Part shown: one piece after another, positions 8,888 through 19,157 of the stretch
Numbering within the stretch: position 1 is the stretch's first letter
Layout of the letters: each line of letters opens with the position of its first letter
The notes under the pieces: generated by a model
Databases searched by the model: none
What the model was told of the DNA's origin: nothing
What the model saw: the letters and a program-made list of their open reading frames with translations, nothing else
Position numbers and translations under genes: made by a program
NCBI RefSeq assembly: GCF_016908195.1
Contig: NZ_JAFBDK010000006.1
Location: 124,001 to 188,000, forward strand
DNA: 64,000 nt
Source of the DNA: Jeotgalibacillus terrae
Lineage (GTDB): Bacteria; Bacillota; Bacilli; Bacillales; Jeotgalibacillaceae
Direction: 5' to 3'

Positions 8888-10003
8888 TTATCGCTTCTCA
8901 ACAGGTACATATTCCTGCATACCAGGACCTGTGTACTCAGCTCTAGGACGGATCAGGCGGTTATTTGAATACTGCTCAAGGATATGAGCCAGCCAGCCTG
9001 ATACACGGCTTACAGCAAAGATTGGTGTAAACAGATCATGGTCAATACCAAGACTGTGGTAGACAGAGGCAGAATAGAAGTCCACGTTTGGTGGAAGTTT
9101 CTTCTCTGAAGTCACGATCTCTTCAATCTTCAGAGACATTTCGTACCACTTAGACTCTCCACGAAGTTCAGTCAGCTTTTTAGACATTTCACGAAGGTGT
9201 TTTGCACGCGGGTCTCCCTGCTGATAGACGCGGTGACCAAAGCCCATGATTTTTTCTTTGTTTTCAAGCTTTTTGCGGATCACTGATTCTACATTTTCAA
9301 CTGAGCCGATCTCTGTAAGTGTCTTCATTACCTGCTCGTTTGCACCACCGTGAAGCGGTCCTTTAAGTGCTCCGATTGCTGCAGTTACGCCAGAATATAC
9401 GTCAGACAGCGTTGCAACACATACGCGTGCTGTGAATGTAGATGCATTCAGTTCATGGTCAGCATGAAGAACCAGTGCTTTGTTCATTGCTTCCACTTCA
9501 ATATCTTCAGGCATTTCGCCATTCAGCATATACAGGAAGTTAGCAGCGAAGCTCAGGTCTGATTTAGGAGCAACCGGTTCCTGGCCTTTACGGATACGTG
9601 CAAATGCCGTCACGATTGTCGCAATTTTAGCCTGCAGGCGGACTGCTTTACGGTAATTTGCTTCCTCTTCCATTACATCAGCTTCTTCGTCGAAAAGACC
9701 AAGTGCTGATACTGCAGTACGCACTGCAGCCATTGGATGAATGTTCTGAACCGGCATTGCTTTAATTTGAGCAATCACTTCATCAGGAATTGCCATATTA
9801 TCAGCAAGCTGCTTTTTAAGTTCTGACAGTTCATTTTCTTTTGGAAGGCGCAAGTGCCATAAAAGATAGATGATCTCCTCAAAGCTTGCATTCTCAGTTA
9901 AGTCGTCGATATTGTAACCAACGTATGTAAGTGTGTCATCAATAATTGAGCTGATCGATGAAGTAGTAGCGACTACATTTTCTAATCCTCTCGTTGCTGT
10001 CAT
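8888..10003 (-). CDS. citZ: Citrate synthase
   Basis: Type II-like short citrate synthase of 371 aa, condensing oxaloacetate and acetyl-CoA. His218 (GPLHGGANE) and His257 (GFGHRVY) plus the Asp of NVDFYSASVY form the catalytic triad. It is first in the citZ-icd-mdh operon. A good sigma-A promoter and two cre-like sequences lie upstream, suggesting carbon catabolite control by CcpA. Confidence 0.97.
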   Translation of the reverse strand: MTATRGLENVVATTSSISSIIDDTLTYVGYNIDDLTENASFEEIIYLLWHLRLPKENELSELKKQLADNMAIPDEVIAQIKAMPVQNIHPMAAVRTAVSALGLFDEEADVMEEEANYRKAVRLQAKIATIVTAFARIRKGQEPVAPKSDLSFAANFLYMLNGEMPEDIEVEAMNKALVLHADHELNASTFTARVCVATLSDVYSGVTAAIGALKGPLHGGANEQVMKTLTEIGSVENVESVIRKKLENKEKIMGFGHRVYQQGDPRAKHLREMSKKLTELRGESKWYEMSLKIEEIVTSEKKLPPNVDFYSASVYHSLGIDHDLFTPIFAVSRVSGWLAHILEQYSNNRLIRPRAEYTGPGMQEYVPVEKR

Positions 10004-10131
10004 AAAAATCTCTCCTTTTAATCTTAGTCTTTGTATTTAAAGCCGGTCCGGCGTTTAAAATACGGCATAGACATCACATAAAAACTGAGCGGATGCTCAG
10101 TCAGCTGACAGAATCAAATTCGTCATTTCGG

Positions 10132-10191
10132 ATGCGCTTACATTGTCCATTATAATCAATAATCAGAACTTTGTGAATGAAAACGCATTAA
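10132..10191 (-). promoter_or_regulatory. citZ promoter with cre-like sites
   Basis: On the minus strand TTCACA (10172-10177) and TATAAT (10149-10154) are separated by 17 nt. A cre-like sequence, ATGAAAACGCATTAA, overlaps the upstream edge (10177-10191). A weaker one, TGTAAGCGCATCC, lies just after the -10 (about 10132-10144). Both deviate from the CcpA consensus at one or two positions. Confidence 0.6.
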
Positions 10192-10224
10192 TTTGCCGGG
10201 ATTATTTTAATTTGCCGGATTTTG

Positions 10225-10701
10225 TCATCCTCCAAACAGATTTCCACCCCACTCGAATATCTTCATCACACTGTATGCAATACCGGCTCCTATTAATGGT
10301 CCGACAGCAATCCCGTTAAACAGCGCAACCGCTAAGATGGTACCGAATACCAGTGCCACCGTGATATGCGGATCATCCTGTAAAAGCGAGATTCCACCTT
10401 TTGCAATCAGCGCGACGGCAATCCCGGAAGCCAGTGCCACCCATGCATAAGGGGATTTCACTGCATCTGTTAATTCCTTAAAACCGATTGCACCGCTTGC
10501 AATTGGTGCTAAAACCGCGATCGTGATGATCGTGACCCCCCAGTTAATTCCTTTACCCTGAATGAATGCGAAAATCTTCTCATCAGCACCGGCAACTTTT
10601 AATAGAATTAAAAATAACACGGCAATCATCAGCGAATTATTTTTAGCAAAAAAACCGATTGCCAGTAATAAAATCAAAAAAATCATAGCGGGATTAATCA
10701 T
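10225..10701 (-). CDS. ytwI: DUF441 family membrane protein (YtwI-like)
   Basis: Hydrophobic protein of 158 aa with about four to five membrane helices. It matches the DUF441 family, with the typical MINPAMIFLILLLAIG N-terminus and GTILAVALFNGIAVGPLIGAG near the C-terminus. Function unknown. It lies next to citZ as ytwI does in B. subtilis, and is divergent from ytvI with about 54 nt between starts. AAGGAGG precedes the ATG. Confidence 0.88.
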   Translation of the reverse strand: MINPAMIFLILLLAIGFFAKNNSLMIAVLFLILLKVAGADEKIFAFIQGKGINWGVTIITIAVLAPIASGAIGFKELTDAVKSPYAWVALASGIAVALIAKGGISLLQDDPHITVALVFGTILAVALFNGIAVGPLIGAGIAYSVMKIFEWGGNLFGG

Positions 10702-10755
10702 TTATATATACCTCCTTCAATAAAATAAAAACATTAGCCAGGAAAGGACTATGTG

Positions 10756-11799
10756 ATGTTCAGACGTGCACTTCATGTCATTATAACAATCATTATCATA
10801 TTGGGACTGCTCCGACTGGTTTTTGATTACTTATGGCCTTTTGCAGCCGGCGCATTGCTATCGTTTATTGTTTATCCTGTGGTCAAATTTATGTTCACCC
10901 TTCTGAAAATTCCTTACCGGCTGAGTGTCATATTCGGATTAATGGTTGCGTTTATAACAGGACCGTTGATTATAACCGGCTTCTTTGCATTATTTGAAAA
11001 TGAGTTATCATCATTCATCCGCTATATTCCTGACTACGCAGGGATAATCAAGAATTTTATCTACACGCTTCCTCTGTCACTGCAGGAACTGACTGAACCA
11101 TACATATCAAATGAGCAGCTCGCCCTGGTGACTGATGAAACCGGAAAGCTTATACTGACAGCCGGAAAACAGCTGGTTACTGCTTCTTCATCATGGGCAG
11201 TCGCTTTACCCTCCTACTTCTTTTCTGCAGGGATCGTTCTGATTGTGTCTTATTATGTGCTGGCGGATTTTAAAGCCTGGTTGCAGCAGTTACCGAAGGA
11301 CTGGACTGCAAAGCTGAAGAATGTCGGCACACTGGGCATTCACGAAGCAGGTTCATATGTCGCAGCCCAATTTCTGCTTGCAATGATTACTTTTATGATT
11401 TCCATGACTGGGTTTTTGTTTCTCGGCTTTGAGCATCCTTTTTTGATGGCTTTGTTATCAGCAATGCTTGATTTTGTTCCCGTTGCCGGATCACTGCTGC
11501 TTTTTTTGCCTTTGATGATTTTCTGTTTTTTTGAGTCAGGTCCAGAAGCTCTTTTTGTGCTCCTCATCTATCTTGTGATTGTTGGTGTGAGACAGGTGAT
11601 GGAGCCGAAAATGATAGGGACAAGTATGGGCATTCACCCACTACTGGCTTTAATGGTACTTTATGTATCTGTTCAGCTGACAGGTTTGAAGGGCTTGTTT
11701 CTGACTCCTTTTTTCCTGATTGTGTTATCTGTTTTGATTAAGGCAAAACTATTTTATATGATCTGGCTTTATGTAAAAAGCGGTAAATTCACTGCGTAA
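10756..11799 (+). CDS. ytvI: Sporulation integral membrane protein YtvI (AI-2E family)
   Basis: Polytopic membrane protein of 347 aa in the AI-2E transporter-like (PerM) family, with about seven to eight helices. The family's C-terminal region GVRQVMEPKMIGTSMGIHPL is clear. YtvI is known from B. subtilis as a sporulation-linked gene with no defined substrate. I chose ATG 10756 over GTG 10753 because AAAGGA (10743-10748) has better spacing to it. It faces fxsA, with a terminator between. Confidence 0.9.
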   Translation: MFRRALHVIITIIIILGLLRLVFDYLWPFAAGALLSFIVYPVVKFMFTLLKIPYRLSVIFGLMVAFITGPLIITGFFALFENELSSFIRYIPDYAGIIKNFIYTLPLSLQELTEPYISNEQLALVTDETGKLILTAGKQLVTASSSWAVALPSYFFSAGIVLIVSYYVLADFKAWLQQLPKDWTAKLKNVGTLGIHEAGSYVAAQFLLAMITFMISMTGFLFLGFEHPFLMALLSAMLDFVPVAGSLLLFLPLMIFCFFESGPEALFVLLIYLVIVGVRQVMEPKMIGTSMGIHPLLALMVLYVSVQLTGLKGLFLTPFFLIVLSVLIKAKLFYMIWLYVKSGKFTA

Positions 11800-11803
11800 A
11801 TAT

Positions 11804-11832
11804 AAAAAAACACACAGCAAATGCTGTGTGTT
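11804..11832 (-). terminator. Terminator between fxsA and ytvI
   Basis: A 10-bp stem AACACACAGC/GCTGTGTGTT with a 4-nt loop overlaps the fxsA stop and has a seven-T run on the minus strand. It may also end ytvI transcripts. Confidence 0.8.
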
Positions 11833-12217
11833 ATGGTCTGTGAATGATTACATTTCCATTTCTCATTTTTCTTTGAATCCATTTGTAAATAAAAGGCTTT
11901 AATTTATTTCTTGTTACTGGAAATAAGAGCAAAAAGCCTATTGCATCAGTAATGAAGCCGGGTGTTAAAAGGACAACCCCACCAATCAGGATACATATAC
12001 CATCAATCACTGCATCGCCAGGACCATCGATCATTGTCATATTCTGTACCTTTTTCAAAGCCTGAAGACCCTGAGACTTTGCAAGGTAAGCCCCTAATAC
12101 ACCAGTTAAAATAATCAGCAGAACTGTCGGGATAACCCCAATCAGGTTACCTGCACTGATCAATATCGCAATCTCAATTGCCGGAACAATAATAATCAAA
12201 AGCATGAGCCATCTCAC
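11831..12217 (-). CDS. fxsA: FxsA family membrane protein
   Basis: Small membrane protein of 128 aa with two hydrophobic pairs (about residues 4-45 and 70-100) and a basic C-terminus. It matches FxsA (E. coli suppressor of F exclusion of phage T7), including TGVLGAYLAKSQGLQAL and LLTPGFITDAIGFLLL. A GTG start is supported by AAAGGAG about 9 nt upstream. It sits downstream of pyk, as in B. subtilis (ytzA). Confidence 0.88.
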   Translation of the reverse strand: MRWLMLLIIIVPAIEIAILISAGNLIGVIPTVLLIILTGVLGAYLAKSQGLQALKKVQNMTMIDGPGDAVIDGICILIGGVVLLTPGFITDAIGFLLLFPVTRNKLKPFIYKWIQRKMRNGNVIIHRP

Positions 12218-12279
12218 AAGGAATTTCTCCTTTCAATATAACGCGCTGCCTTTATTTTAGCATATTAATGTAAGGATTT

Positions 12280-12309
12280 AAAAAAACCCGAACGGACGAG
12301 TCCGTTCAG
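12280..12309 (-). terminator. Rho-independent terminator of pfkA-pyk
   Basis: Stem GAACGGA/TCCGTTC with a CGAG loop, extended by flanking pairs, is followed by a seven-T run on the minus strand just after the pyk stop. Confidence 0.88.
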
Positions 12310-12325
12310 GCAGATCAATTTATTC

Positions 12326-14086
12326 TTACAGGACGCTTGCGTGGCCGTTATAAACGACGCCGCGTTCAGCATCAACTGTTACTTCCTGACCATCTGTAAA
12401 TGTTGCTACTGCGTTATCAACACCTACAATGACAGGAATGCCAAGGTTCAGACCGATTACAGCAGCATGACTAGTCAGGCCGCCTTCCTCAACGATTAGT
12501 GCAGAACACTTTTCAATCGCCGGCATCATTTCTTTGTCAGTACCAATGGTTACAAGAATTGAGCCGTCTGTTACTTTTTCAAGTGCTTCAGAAGCATTTG
12601 ATGCTGTAACAACTTTACCAAAGCCGGATTTGCGTCCGATTCCCTGACCTTTAGCAAGTACGTCTCCAACGATATGAATCTTCATCAGGTTAGTAGTACC
12701 TGATTCACCGACAGGAACACCTGCAGTAATCACAACTAGATCACCATGCTTCACACAGCCGCTGTTTAAGCTTTCTGTTACAGCCATATCAAGCATTTCA
12801 TCCGTTGTTTCAGTCTTAGCTCCTACCTGAGGATAAACACCCCATACAAGCGCAAGACGTCTTGATACTGATGAATCAGATGTAACAGCTACGATTGTTG
12901 CTTCAGGACGGTATTTTGAGATCATTTTTGCTGTATGACCACTTTCAGTCGGCGCAATAATGGCATTCACTTCAAGGTTTAGTGCAGTATGAGCAACTGC
13001 CTGACCGATTGCATCAGTCATGTTACGTTCAAAACGCTTGCTGCGCTTAGAAAGGATTGCTTTGTAGTCAAGTGCTTCTTCAGCTCTTGAAGCGATATTG
13101 TTCATCGTCTGAACTGATTCGACCGGGTAATCACCTGCAGCCGTTTCACCTGAAAGCATGATCGCATCTGTACCATCAAAGATCGCATTCGCTACGTCAG
13201 AGGCTTCTGCACGTGTCGGACGCGGGTTACGCTGCATAGAATCAAGCATTTGTGTTGCAGTAATAACCGGTTTCCCAACAGCGTTACATTTGCGGATCAG
13301 CTGCTTTTGTACAAGTGGTACTTCTTCAGCCGGAATCTCAACACCAAGGTCTCCACGGGCAACCATTAAGCCGTCAGATACCTGGAGAATTTCATCAATG
13401 TTATCTACGCCTTCCTGGTTTTCGATCTTAGGAATGATATTGATTTTTGGAGAACCGTTCTTCTCAAGAAGTTCACGGATTTCCATCACGTCTGAGGCAC
13501 GGCGTACGAATGAAGCCGCGATAAAGTCAACACCCTGCTCGATACCGAAAAGAATGTCATTTGCATCCTTATCTGTAATACCAGGAAGGTTAACTGAAAC
13601 GCCAGGAACGTTTACACCCTTTTTATTTTTTAACGTACCTGTGTTCATAATCTTTGTTTTGATTTCACCGGCGTTTTTATCCACCGATAGTACTTCAAGA
13701 CCAATCAGCCCATCATCAAGTAGAATTTTTGACCCTTCGTATACATCATTTACAAGGTCACTGTAAGTAATAGAAAACTTTTCAGTTGTTCCTACTACTT
13801 CTTCCATAGAAACAATAATCTCGTTACCTGCTACAAGCTCGATTGCGCCATTTTCCATCGTGTTTGTACGAATTTCCGGCCCTTTTGTATCAAGCAGGAT
13901 CCCTACATTTTTACCAAGCTTTGCAGCTGCTTCACGAATGTTTTTGATTCTTGCACCATGCTCATCAAAGTCACCATGTGAAAAGTTCAGGCGTGCAACA
14001 TTCATGCCTGCTTCCATCAGCTGTGTCAGCTTTTCAATACTCTCACTTGCCGGTCCAATCGTACATACAATTTTAGTTTTTCTCAT
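12326..14086 (-). CDS. pyk: Pyruvate kinase with C-terminal PEP-utiliser domain
   Basis: Pyruvate kinase of 586 aa making pyruvate and ATP from PEP. The N-terminal barrel starts [14 protein letters not shown] and carries the [12 protein letters not shown] signature. Beyond the usual ~470 residues it has the extra C-terminal domain typical of Bacillus/Geobacillus enzymes, with LTSHAAVIG resembling a PEP-synthase phospho-His domain (His540). It follows pfkA by 21 nt in one operon. AGGAGG precedes the ATG. Confidence 0.97.
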   Translation of the reverse strand: MRKTKIVCTIGPASESIEKLTQLMEAGMNVARLNFSHGDFDEHGARIKNIREAAAKLGKNVGILLDTKGPEIRTNTMENGAIELVAGNEIIVSMEEVVGTTEKFSITYSDLVNDVYEGSKILLDDGLIGLEVLSVDKNAGEIKTKIMNTGTLKNKKGVNVPGVSVNLPGITDKDANDILFGIEQGVDFIAASFVRRASDVMEIRELLEKNGSPKINIIPKIENQEGVDNIDEILQVSDGLMVARGDLGVEIPAEEVPLVQKQLIRKCNAVGKPVITATQMLDSMQRNPRPTRAEASDVANAIFDGTDAIMLSGETAAGDYPVESVQTMNNIASRAEEALDYKAILSKRSKRFERNMTDAIGQAVAHTALNLEVNAIIAPTESGHTAKMISKYRPEATIVAVTSDSSVSRRLALVWGVYPQVGAKTETTDEMLDMAVTESLNSGCVKHGDLVVITAGVPVGESGTTNLMKIHIVGDVLAKGQGIGRKSGFGKVVTASNASEALEKVTDGSILVTIGTDKEMMPAIEKCSALIVEEGGLTSHAAVIGLNLGIPVIVGVDNAVATFTDGQEVTVDAERGVVYNGHASVL

Positions 14087-14107
14087 TTTATACCTCCTGG
14101 AAATCTA

Positions 14108-15325
<1,218 letters not shown>

Positions 15326-15326
15326 G

Positions 15327-15364
15327 AAAAAACCTTTTCGGAAAATGTTCCGAGAAGGTTTTTT
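15327..15364 (-). terminator. Rho-independent terminator of accDA
   Basis: A near-perfect 17-bp stem (AAAAAACCTTTTCGGAA and complement) with an AATG loop lies directly after the accA stop. T-runs on both strands make it bidirectional. Confidence 0.88.
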
Positions 15365-15366
15365 AA

Positions 15367-16326
15367 TCAGACGTGTTCTTTTGTAAATTCACCGATAGAC
15401 TGAAACTTTTTATAACGCTGATCAACGAGAGATTCTTCATCAAGAGCAGATAATTCCTTTAGAGAGGAAAGGAGTACCTCGTCAATTGACTTAGCCTGGG
15501 TCTTCACATCACGGTGTGCACCACCTTTGACTTCAGGGATGATTTCATCAATGATTCCCATCTCTTTCAGGTCAGGTGCTGTAATTTTCATGGATTCAGC
15601 CGCCTGTTTTGCAAGTCCTGCATCTTTCCAGAGAATTGAGGCCGCTCCTTCAGGTGAAATAACTGAATAAGTCGAGTTCTCCAGCATATGAAGGTGATTT
15701 CCAACGCCAAGCGCCAGTGCACCTCCACTGCCGCCTTCTCCGATGACTATACAGACCACCGGCACAGTCAGCCCTGCCATTTCAAACAGGTTTCTTGCGA
15801 TTGCTTCACTCTGCCCGCGTTCTTCAGCTGCTTTACCCGGGTAAGCACCTTTTGTATCGATAAAGCAGATAATCGGCCGCTTGAACTTTTCAGCCTGTTT
15901 CATCAGCCTGAGCGCTTTACGGTAACCTTCCGGGTGAGGCATTCCAAAGTTACGCTTAATATTCTCTTTCGTATCTTTTCCTCTCTGGTGACCAATTACA
16001 GTAACGGGTTTGCCTTTATAACTTGCAATTCCGCCTACAATTGCGTGGTCATCACCATACAGGCGGTCTCCATGCATTTCCATAAAATCTTCAAACAGCT
16101 CTTCTATGTATTCAAGTGCTGTCGGACGTTCCGGATGACGCGCAAGCTGGACACGGTCCCATGGTTTAATATTCGAATAAATGTCAGCTTCAAGCCGTAT
16201 TAGCCGCTCTTCAAGCTTAGAGATTTCTTCACTGAGATCAACTTCAGAATCAGCAGTAAAAGCCTTCAGTTCATTAATCTTTTCTCGTAGCTGATTCAAC
16301 GGTTTTTCAAATTCCAATTCATTCAC
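15367..16326 (-). CDS. accA: Acetyl-CoA carboxylase carboxyltransferase, alpha subunit
   Basis: Alpha subunit (319 aa) of the carboxyltransferase that makes malonyl-CoA for fatty acid synthesis. [18 protein letters not shown], the RDTKENI-like loop [23 protein letters not shown] and [11 protein letters not shown] are typical. The GTG start overlaps the accD stop by 4 nt (GTGA), indicating coupled synthesis of the two subunits. Confidence 0.97.
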   Translation of the reverse strand: MNELEFEKPLNQLREKINELKAFTADSEVDLSEEISKLEERLIRLEADIYSNIKPWDRVQLARHPERPTALEYIEELFEDFMEMHGDRLYGDDHAIVGGIASYKGKPVTVIGHQRGKDTKENIKRNFGMPHPEGYRKALRLMKQAEKFKRPIICFIDTKGAYPGKAAEERGQSEAIARNLFEMAGLTVPVVCIVIGEGGSGGALALGVGNHLHMLENSTYSVISPEGAASILWKDAGLAKQAAESMKITAPDLKEMGIIDEIIPEVKGGAHRDVKTQAKSIDEVLLSSLKELSALDEESLVDQRYKKFQSIGEFTKEHV

Positions 16327-17183
16327 CAGGACTCTCCCCCTTTCTTATGAAGCGAAAGCAATACGCTCAGCTTTTCTTTCATTTCAAGTCGGGATATAAC
16401 CTGATCAAGCTGACCGTGCTCCATTAAAAACTCTGCAGTCTGGAAATCTTCTGGCAGTTTCTCTCTTATTGTCTGTTCAATGATACGGCGTCCGGCGAAT
16501 CCGATCAGTGCACCGGGTTCAGCAAAATTGTAATCACCGAGTGAGGCGAAACTCGCTGAAACACCACCGGTTGTCGGGTGGGTCATCATTGAAATAATCA
16601 GGTCGCCTTTATCACTGAAACGCTTAAGCGCTGTACTCGTTTTTGCCATTTGCATCAGGGATAATACCCCTTCCTGCATCCGTGCCCCGCCGCTTGCAGT
16701 AAATATGATAAATGGTAATCCGCGTTCTTCAGCAGTGCGGACAGCTTCTGCAATTTTCTCTCCGACTACCGATCCCATACTCCCCATACGGAAAGTTGAG
16801 TCCATGATGGCAAGAACTGCTTCATGTCCGTCAATTTCACAAGTTCCAGTTACGACAGCTTCATTTAATCCTGTTTTCTTCTTATCTTTTTCAACTTTCT
16901 CAAGATAATCAGGGAAATCTAACGGATTTTCAGATGTTAAATGGTGATTAAATTCTTTGAATGAACCTTCATCAGCAAGACATTCGATTCTTTCAGCTGC
17001 GTTCATCGGATGATGATATCCACACTGAAGGCAGACTTTTTTATTTTTATAGATTTCTTTTGTATAGATAATTTTTTTACATTTTGGACATTTCGTCAGA
17101 ATCCCTTCAGGCACATCATTTTTATCGTGCTCAGATGGGATTGTTGCATACTTTTTCTTTTTTGCAAATATATCCTTCAGCAA
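16323..17183 (-). CDS. accD: Acetyl-CoA carboxylase carboxyltransferase, beta subunit
   Basis: Beta subunit (286 aa). The four-Cys zinc ribbon is intact (Cys32, Cys35, Cys51, Cys54), followed by the crotonase-like carboxyltransferase fold with [12 protein letters not shown]. The TTG start is supported by GGGGAGG 8 nt upstream. It sits between a GntR regulator and accA. Confidence 0.97.
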   Translation of the reverse strand: MLKDIFAKKKKYATIPSEHDKNDVPEGILTKCPKCKKIIYTKEIYKNKKVCLQCGYHHPMNAAERIECLADEGSFKEFNHHLTSENPLDFPDYLEKVEKDKKKTGLNEAVVTGTCEIDGHEAVLAIMDSTFRMGSMGSVVGEKIAEAVRTAEERGLPFIIFTASGGARMQEGVLSLMQMAKTSTALKRFSDKGDLIISMMTHPTTGGVSASFASLGDYNFAEPGALIGFAGRRIIEQTIREKLPEDFQTAEFLMEHGQLDQVISRLEMKEKLSVLLSLHKKGGESW

Positions 17184-17209
17184 CCTGTCGTCCTCCCCGT
17201 TATGTTGTG

Positions 17210-17815
17210 CTAGCGGTCAGCAAGCAATCTCAATGATTGTTCTGTTTCATCATTCATCAGGTACCCTAAAAATTCATTCATGATGTCATCTGTCAGTGCA
17301 GCTGAATGTTCACCTTCACTAATATAGAAATCATTCAGCACTAGCCAGATCTTAACGTACAGCTGATTACCTCCTGCTTCCACGATCTCTTTTTTTAAAT
17401 GAGAAAGTGTCTGCAGTTCTGAACGCTTGTACTTTGCTGAAATATGTTCAATCGTATGAGAAATCTGATCTTTTGAACACGCTCTGAGTCTTCGGATTGC
17501 GTCGGCTTCCATCCATGATTTTACTTGTGCAACATCATTGACTGCACGGCCATCCTGCAGAATAAACATACCAAGCAGGTCAATCAGATGATGGTCTCTG
17601 AAATCTCTCAGATAAGTCCCTTCGCCTCTTCTGGTTTCTATCAGACCAAGCAGTTCAAGCGCTCTTAATGCTTCACGCACAGAAGAGCGTGCAACGCCGA
17701 ATCTTTCCGACAGTTCACGCTCCGATGGAATTCTGCTTCCCGCTGTAAGGCGATCCTGCTGAATCATATCCCTGATTTGGTGGACAACAGAAATATACCT
17801 TTTATGTTCTTTCAA
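17210..17815 (-). CDS. GntR/FadR-family transcriptional regulator
   Basis: Regulator of about 201 aa. The N-terminal GntR winged helix (about residues 1-70) has [32 protein letters not shown], here named by its ends only because it spans most of the domain. The FadR-like C-terminal ligand domain is short. The upstream extension of the frame lies inside the malic enzyme gene, so I chose TTG 17815, just past that gene's stop; an internal ATG is possible. Its place between malic enzyme and accDA suggests control of central carbon or lipid genes (inference). Confidence 0.8.
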   Translation of the reverse strand: MKEHKRYISVVHQIRDMIQQDRLTAGSRIPSERELSERFGVARSSVREALRALELLGLIETRRGEGTYLRDFRDHHLIDLLGMFILQDGRAVNDVAQVKSWMEADAIRRLRACSKDQISHTIEHISAKYKRSELQTLSHLKKEIVEAGGNQLYVKIWLVLNDFYISEGEHSAALTDDIMNEFLGYLMNDETEQSLRLLADR

Positions 17816-17822
17816 ATGACTG

Positions 17823-19061
17823 TCACTCGCCTTTTCCGATTTGTGAAAGGCGGGCAGTTTTTTCCCTGACTTCTTCAGGGTCAACTTTAATTCTTGCAAC
17901 TCCGGTTTCCATTGCAGCATTTGCAACACGTGACGCTACTGCCGGCGCCACTCTTGCGTCAAACGGTGCAGGAATCACATAATCTTCATGGAGCTCATCT
18001 TCACCGATCAGCGAAGCGATCGCTTCAACAGCTGCAATTTTCATTTTTTCATTGATATGAGTTGCTCTTACATCTAATGCGCCTCTGAAGATACCCGGAA
18101 ATGCAAGTACATTGTTGACCTGATTAGGGAAATCAGAGCGCCCCGTTCCAACGACTTTTGCTCCATTTGCTTTTGCAAGGGCCGGCATAATCTCAGGTAC
18201 CGGATTCGCCATTGCAAAGATGATGGAGTCGTCATTCATTTTCTGAACCATCTCTTCAGTCAGCGCGCCGGCAACTGATACGCCAATAAAGACATCTGCA
18301 CCTTCGATCACATCATCTAAAGAGCCATCAAGGCGCTCGCGATTTGTGATCTTAGCAACATTATGCTTTACCTCGTTCATGCCATACGGTCTACCTTCAT
18401 ATATTGCACCTTTTGAATCACACATAATAATATCTCTTACACCATAACTATATAAAAGTTTAATAATAGCAATGCCTGCAGCCCCTGCTCCATTCATGAC
18501 AACTCTAATCGAAGAAAATTCTTTATCTGTAATTTTCAACGCATTTACAAGACCTGCTACAGTAACAATGGCTGTACCATGCTGATCATCATGGAAAATT
18601 GGTATGTTTGTTTCTTTTTTCAGGCGCTCTTCAATTTCAAAGCAGCGCGGTGCTGCAATATCTTCAAGGTTGACACCGCCAAATGTCGGTTCCATCAATT
18701 TTACTGTCTCTACGATCTTATCAATCTCAGTCGTATTCAGACAGATTGGAAAAGCATCAACTCCTGCAAAACTCTTAAACAATACTGCTTTACCTTCCAT
18801 TACCGGCAGTGAGGCTTCAGGACCGATATTTCCAAGTCCCAGAACAGCTGTACCATCCGATACAACTGCTACCATATTGCCCTTCATTGTATAGTCATAT
18901 ACCGTTTCCGGCTTATCATAAATTTCTTTACAAGGTTCTGCTACACCAGGTGAATATGCCAGACTTAATTCCTCAGCATTTCTAACCAATACTTTTGACT
19001 TTGTCTCCAGTTTCCCCTGATTCACTCTGTGCATATGCAGTGCTTCATCCCGTAATGACAA
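17823..19061 (-). CDS. ytsJ: NAD(P)-dependent malic enzyme
   Basis: Malic enzyme of 412 aa, oxidatively decarboxylating malate to pyruvate. The malic N-domain carries LAYSPGVAEPC, and the NAD-binding domain follows (VVMNGAGAAGIAI near residue 188). HDDQHGTAIV is the metal/substrate motif. Location downstream of dnaE matches B. subtilis ytsJ. A TTG start is supported by AGGAG. It is followed at once by the GntR regulator. Confidence 0.93.
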   Translation of the reverse strand: MSLRDEALHMHRVNQGKLETKSKVLVRNAEELSLAYSPGVAEPCKEIYDKPETVYDYTMKGNMVAVVSDGTAVLGLGNIGPEASLPVMEGKAVLFKSFAGVDAFPICLNTTEIDKIVETVKLMEPTFGGVNLEDIAAPRCFEIEERLKKETNIPIFHDDQHGTAIVTVAGLVNALKITDKEFSSIRVVMNGAGAAGIAIIKLLYSYGVRDIIMCDSKGAIYEGRPYGMNEVKHNVAKITNRERLDGSLDDVIEGADVFIGVSVAGALTEEMVQKMNDDSIIFAMANPVPEIMPALAKANGAKVVGTGRSDFPNQVNNVLAFPGIFRGALDVRATHINEKMKIAAVEAIASLIGEDELHEDYVIPAPFDARVAPAVASRVANAAMETGVARIKVDPEEVREKTARLSQIGKGE

Positions 19062-19157
19062 CGAACTTCACTCCTATTATTGGGTTACCCCTTTATTTAA
19101 CAATTGGTCCGACCACATTCTCATTCACTATAACAAAATGTATTCGGCTTTTGCAAT

